This document shows, piece after piece, positions 5,760 to 7,547 of a DNA stretch of 7,547 nt. The DNA is from Acidimicrobiales bacterium (GTDB taxonomy: Bacteria > Actinomycetota > Acidimicrobiia > Acidimicrobiales > Iamiaceae). The stretch spans positions 1-7,547 of the forward strand of contig JAGQSI010000086.1 in NCBI GenBank assembly GCA_020439605.1, read 5' to 3'. Every line of letters starts with the position of its first letter. Position 1 is the first letter of the stretch. The position numbers and the translations under genes are program-made. Below the pieces are notes generated by a model, which worked only from the letters and a program-made list of their open reading frames with translations, did no database searches and was not told the origin of the DNA.

Positions 5760-7547
5760 CTACTGATGAACCCCGGTCTCAGGGTCGAGATCTTCTGAAG
5801 GTTCGCTCACAACTCCGTTGCAGGAACTAGCAACAGCTTCGGGAATCTCAGAGACCGACAAGGGGTGATGGAAGAGAAATCCTTGAGCGAATCGACAGCC
5901 GAGGCGTCGCAAAGTTGCTGCTTGTTCCTCAACCTCAATCCCCTCCGCAATCATGTTGATACCCAGGGAGTTACCCAAACGCACGATGGCTTCCAGCAAC
6001 ACCGTGTCCGTGTCTCCCGCAGCGGTTTGAGCAAAGGCACGATCGATCTTCAAGACATCGACCGGAAGGGCTCGCAGATAGTTGAGCGACGAATAGCCAG
6101 TACCGAAATCATCGATAGCCAGGCGCACGCCAAGATCTCGAAGTCCCTCCAACACACCAAGATGCTCGGCCGCAATCTCAACAGCGACGCTCTCGGTGAT
6201 CTCAAGGACCAGCAAGCTGCTTGGCAGACCCGATGAAGCCAATACCCTGCGGACCTTCTCCACCAGGTACGGGTCCTCGAGCTGGCGACCAGAGAGGTTC
6301 ACATGCACCTCAAGGTCTGCTGGAATCTTGGCCTCTGCCCTCCAGTTGGCGGTTTGCCACGCTGCCATCTGCAGAACAACCATGCCGATGTTGTCGATCA
6401 TCCCGGACTCTTCGGCGAGCTCGATGAAGGCCCCTGGAGACACGAGCCCACGCTCTGGATGATCCCATCGGACCAGCGCTTCGAGCGCAACAATTCGACC
6501 AGTAACCAAGTCCACAATCGGCTGGTAGTGACAGAAGAATTGCTCTTGGTTGAGCGCTTGGCGCAGATCCTGGCTGAGTTCAAGGCGTTCAATTGCACCA
6601 ACCCGCATAGCGCGTTCGAACTCTCGATAAGTGGCCTTCCCGGCGCCTTTGGCCGCATAGAGCGCCACATCCGCGTCCGATAGAAGATCTGCGCCCACAT
6701 AACCGCTGTTTCGGTCTGCGATGGCTACTCCAACGCTGGCTCTTGTGAAAACCTGACGGCCCTCCAACGGGAACGCCACATCAAGCGATTCAAGAATTCG
6801 AACCGCCGTCTTGGACGCGTGCTCAGGCCCATCCATCTCTTCGAGAAGTACACCGAACTCGTCGCCTCCAAGTCGCGCCACGGTGTCTCCGGGGCGAACG
6901 CAACCGCTCAAGCGGGCACCGACCGCGTTCAACAAGCGGTCACCCGCTCCGTGTCCAAGACTGTCGTTCACGGTCTTGAAGTCATCTAGGTCCACAAACA
7001 ACACAGCACTGAGATGCCCGGTACGGCGGCTGCGGGTCAAGGCATGTTCGACACGGTCACTGAACAACCTGCGATTTGCGAGACCGGTCAGAGGGTCATG
7101 AAACGCTTGATGGCTGAGTTGGCGTTCACGCTCGGTCAACTCATCGATCTTGCGCTCGAGCTTGTCTGTTAGCTCGTGATTCTCACGCATGGTGAGCAGG
7201 TAACGAGCCAGCACCAAGGCCACCGTGAAGATAGAGACAACCGCTAGAAATGCGTCATCCGCCACACCGGTGAACACTAGATAGGCCCTCAGGATCCACG
7301 ACACCACGACGATCGTCAGCGGTAATGCTGCTCTTCGGAGGCTCGCTGGCTGATCCAAGATCTCGTTTGAGTTCTCGACCTCTAGCGGAGAACGCAACGC
7401 TGCGAGCCCAAGGGTTACAAAACCCCCGACCCAAAGAACATCTGAGATTGAAACTGCCTGCTCAACGTCTAGCAACGTGTTCCACACGAAGACGCTGTCT
7501 GCTGCGATCAACAGGGCAAAGCCCGCCACGATCTGAACCAACGGAAC
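5760..7547 (-). CDS. Membrane-anchored GGDEF-EAL cyclic di-GMP enzyme (5' end outside window)
   Basis: The frame is open to the right edge, so the N-terminus is missing; TTG 7541 is not a convincing start. Numbering from that TTG, hydrophobic segments at about 4-20, 33-50, 72-92 and 97-115 are membrane helices. A charged, probably coiled-coil linker follows (about 118-143). The GGDEF domain spans about 144-305, with FVDLDDFK (182-189), GGDEF (225-229) and the inhibitory RxxD site RPGD (216-219). The EAL domain spans about 315-570, with EALVRW (354-359), NLSGRQ (415-420), EITE (447-450), DDFGTGYSSL (477-486), KID (498-500), AEGIE (532-536) and QGFLF (553-557). All key metal and catalytic residues of both domains appear present, so it could both make and break c-di-GMP at the membrane. 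It heads a run with the hydrolase and engB. The promoter lies outside the window. Confidence 0.93.
   Translation of the reverse strand, partial: VPLVQIVAGFALLIAADSVFVWNTLLDVEQAVSISDVLWVGGFVTLGLAALRSPLEVENSNEILDQPASLRRAALPLTIVVVSWILRAYLVFTGVADDAFLAVVSIFTVALVLARYLLTMRENHELTDKLERKIDELTERERQLSHQAFHDPLTGLANRRLFSDRVEHALTRSRRTGHLSAVLFVDLDDFKTVNDSLGHGAGDRLLNAVGARLSGCVRPGDTVARLGGDEFGVLLEEMDGPEHASKTAVRILESLDVAFPLEGRQVFTRASVGVAIADRNSGYVGADLLSDADVALYAAKGAGKATYREFERAMRVGAIERLELSQDLRQALNQEQFFCHYQPIVDLVTGRIVALEALVRWDHPERGLVSPGAFIELAEESGMIDNIGMVVLQMAAWQTANWRAEAKIPADLEVHVNLSGRQLEDPYLVEKVRRVLASSGLPSSLLVLEITESVAVEIAAEHLGVLEGLRDLGVRLAIDDFGTGYSSLNYLRALPVDVLKIDRAFAQTAAGDTDTVLLEAIVRLGNSLGINMIAEGIEVEEQAATLRRLGCRFAQGFLFHHPLSVSEIPEAVASSCNGVVSEPSEDLDPETGVHQ

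Overview
The window looks like actinobacterial DNA made of two blocks of different character. Positions 1 to about 1520 are very G+C-rich (for example, 47 of 60 bases in 121-180). They hold a copper-responsive unit read on the minus strand: a CsoR-type operator and promoter, a CopZ copper chaperone, and directly behind it an ORF that joins a CopA-like heavy-metal-binding (HMA) domain to a PlsC-type acyltransferase. The protein style suggests a Corynebacterium-like source. From about 1600 to the right end G+C is lower (35 of 60 bases in 1681-1740) and third positions are more mixed. That block carries an F420-dependent (Ddn-family) reductase and an EngB GTPase. Ddn-family proteins are typical of Actinomycetota. 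As far as I recall, EngB is absent from corynebacteria and mycobacteria but present in deeper lineages such as Acidimicrobiia. The two blocks may therefore come from different organisms, by transfer or by a contig join. This is inference.

Layout: 36-1295 (-) HMA-PlsC fusion; 1296-1514 (-) copZ; 1566-1594 copZ promoter with its operator; 1668-2771 (+) zinc alcohol dehydrogenase; 2859-3344 (-) Ddn-family F420-dependent reductase; 3364-4164 (+) short-chain dehydrogenase resembling 3-ketodihydrosphingosine reductase; 4166-4888 (-) engB; 4888-5727 (-) alpha/beta hydrolase; 5760-7547 (-) membrane GGDEF-EAL protein running off the right edge. I see no tRNA, rRNA, CRISPR array, insertion sequence or convincing intrinsic terminator. 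No stretch over 300 bases lacks a gene.

How the genes may work together: copper released from CsoR control would induce copZ and the HMA-acyltransferase. The full copper-exporting ATPase expected after copZ is missing, and only its first domain seems to remain. The middle genes are three oxidoreductases of different cofactor types (Zn/NAD, F420, NADP) in alternating orientation, so they are not one operon. The right-hand genes form a tight co-directional run (c-di-GMP enzyme, hydrolase, engB), with the last two coupled by a TGATG overlap.

The most interesting points are the HMA-PlsC fusion with its odd junction, the composition break near 1520-1668, and the sphinganine-reductase-like SDR.
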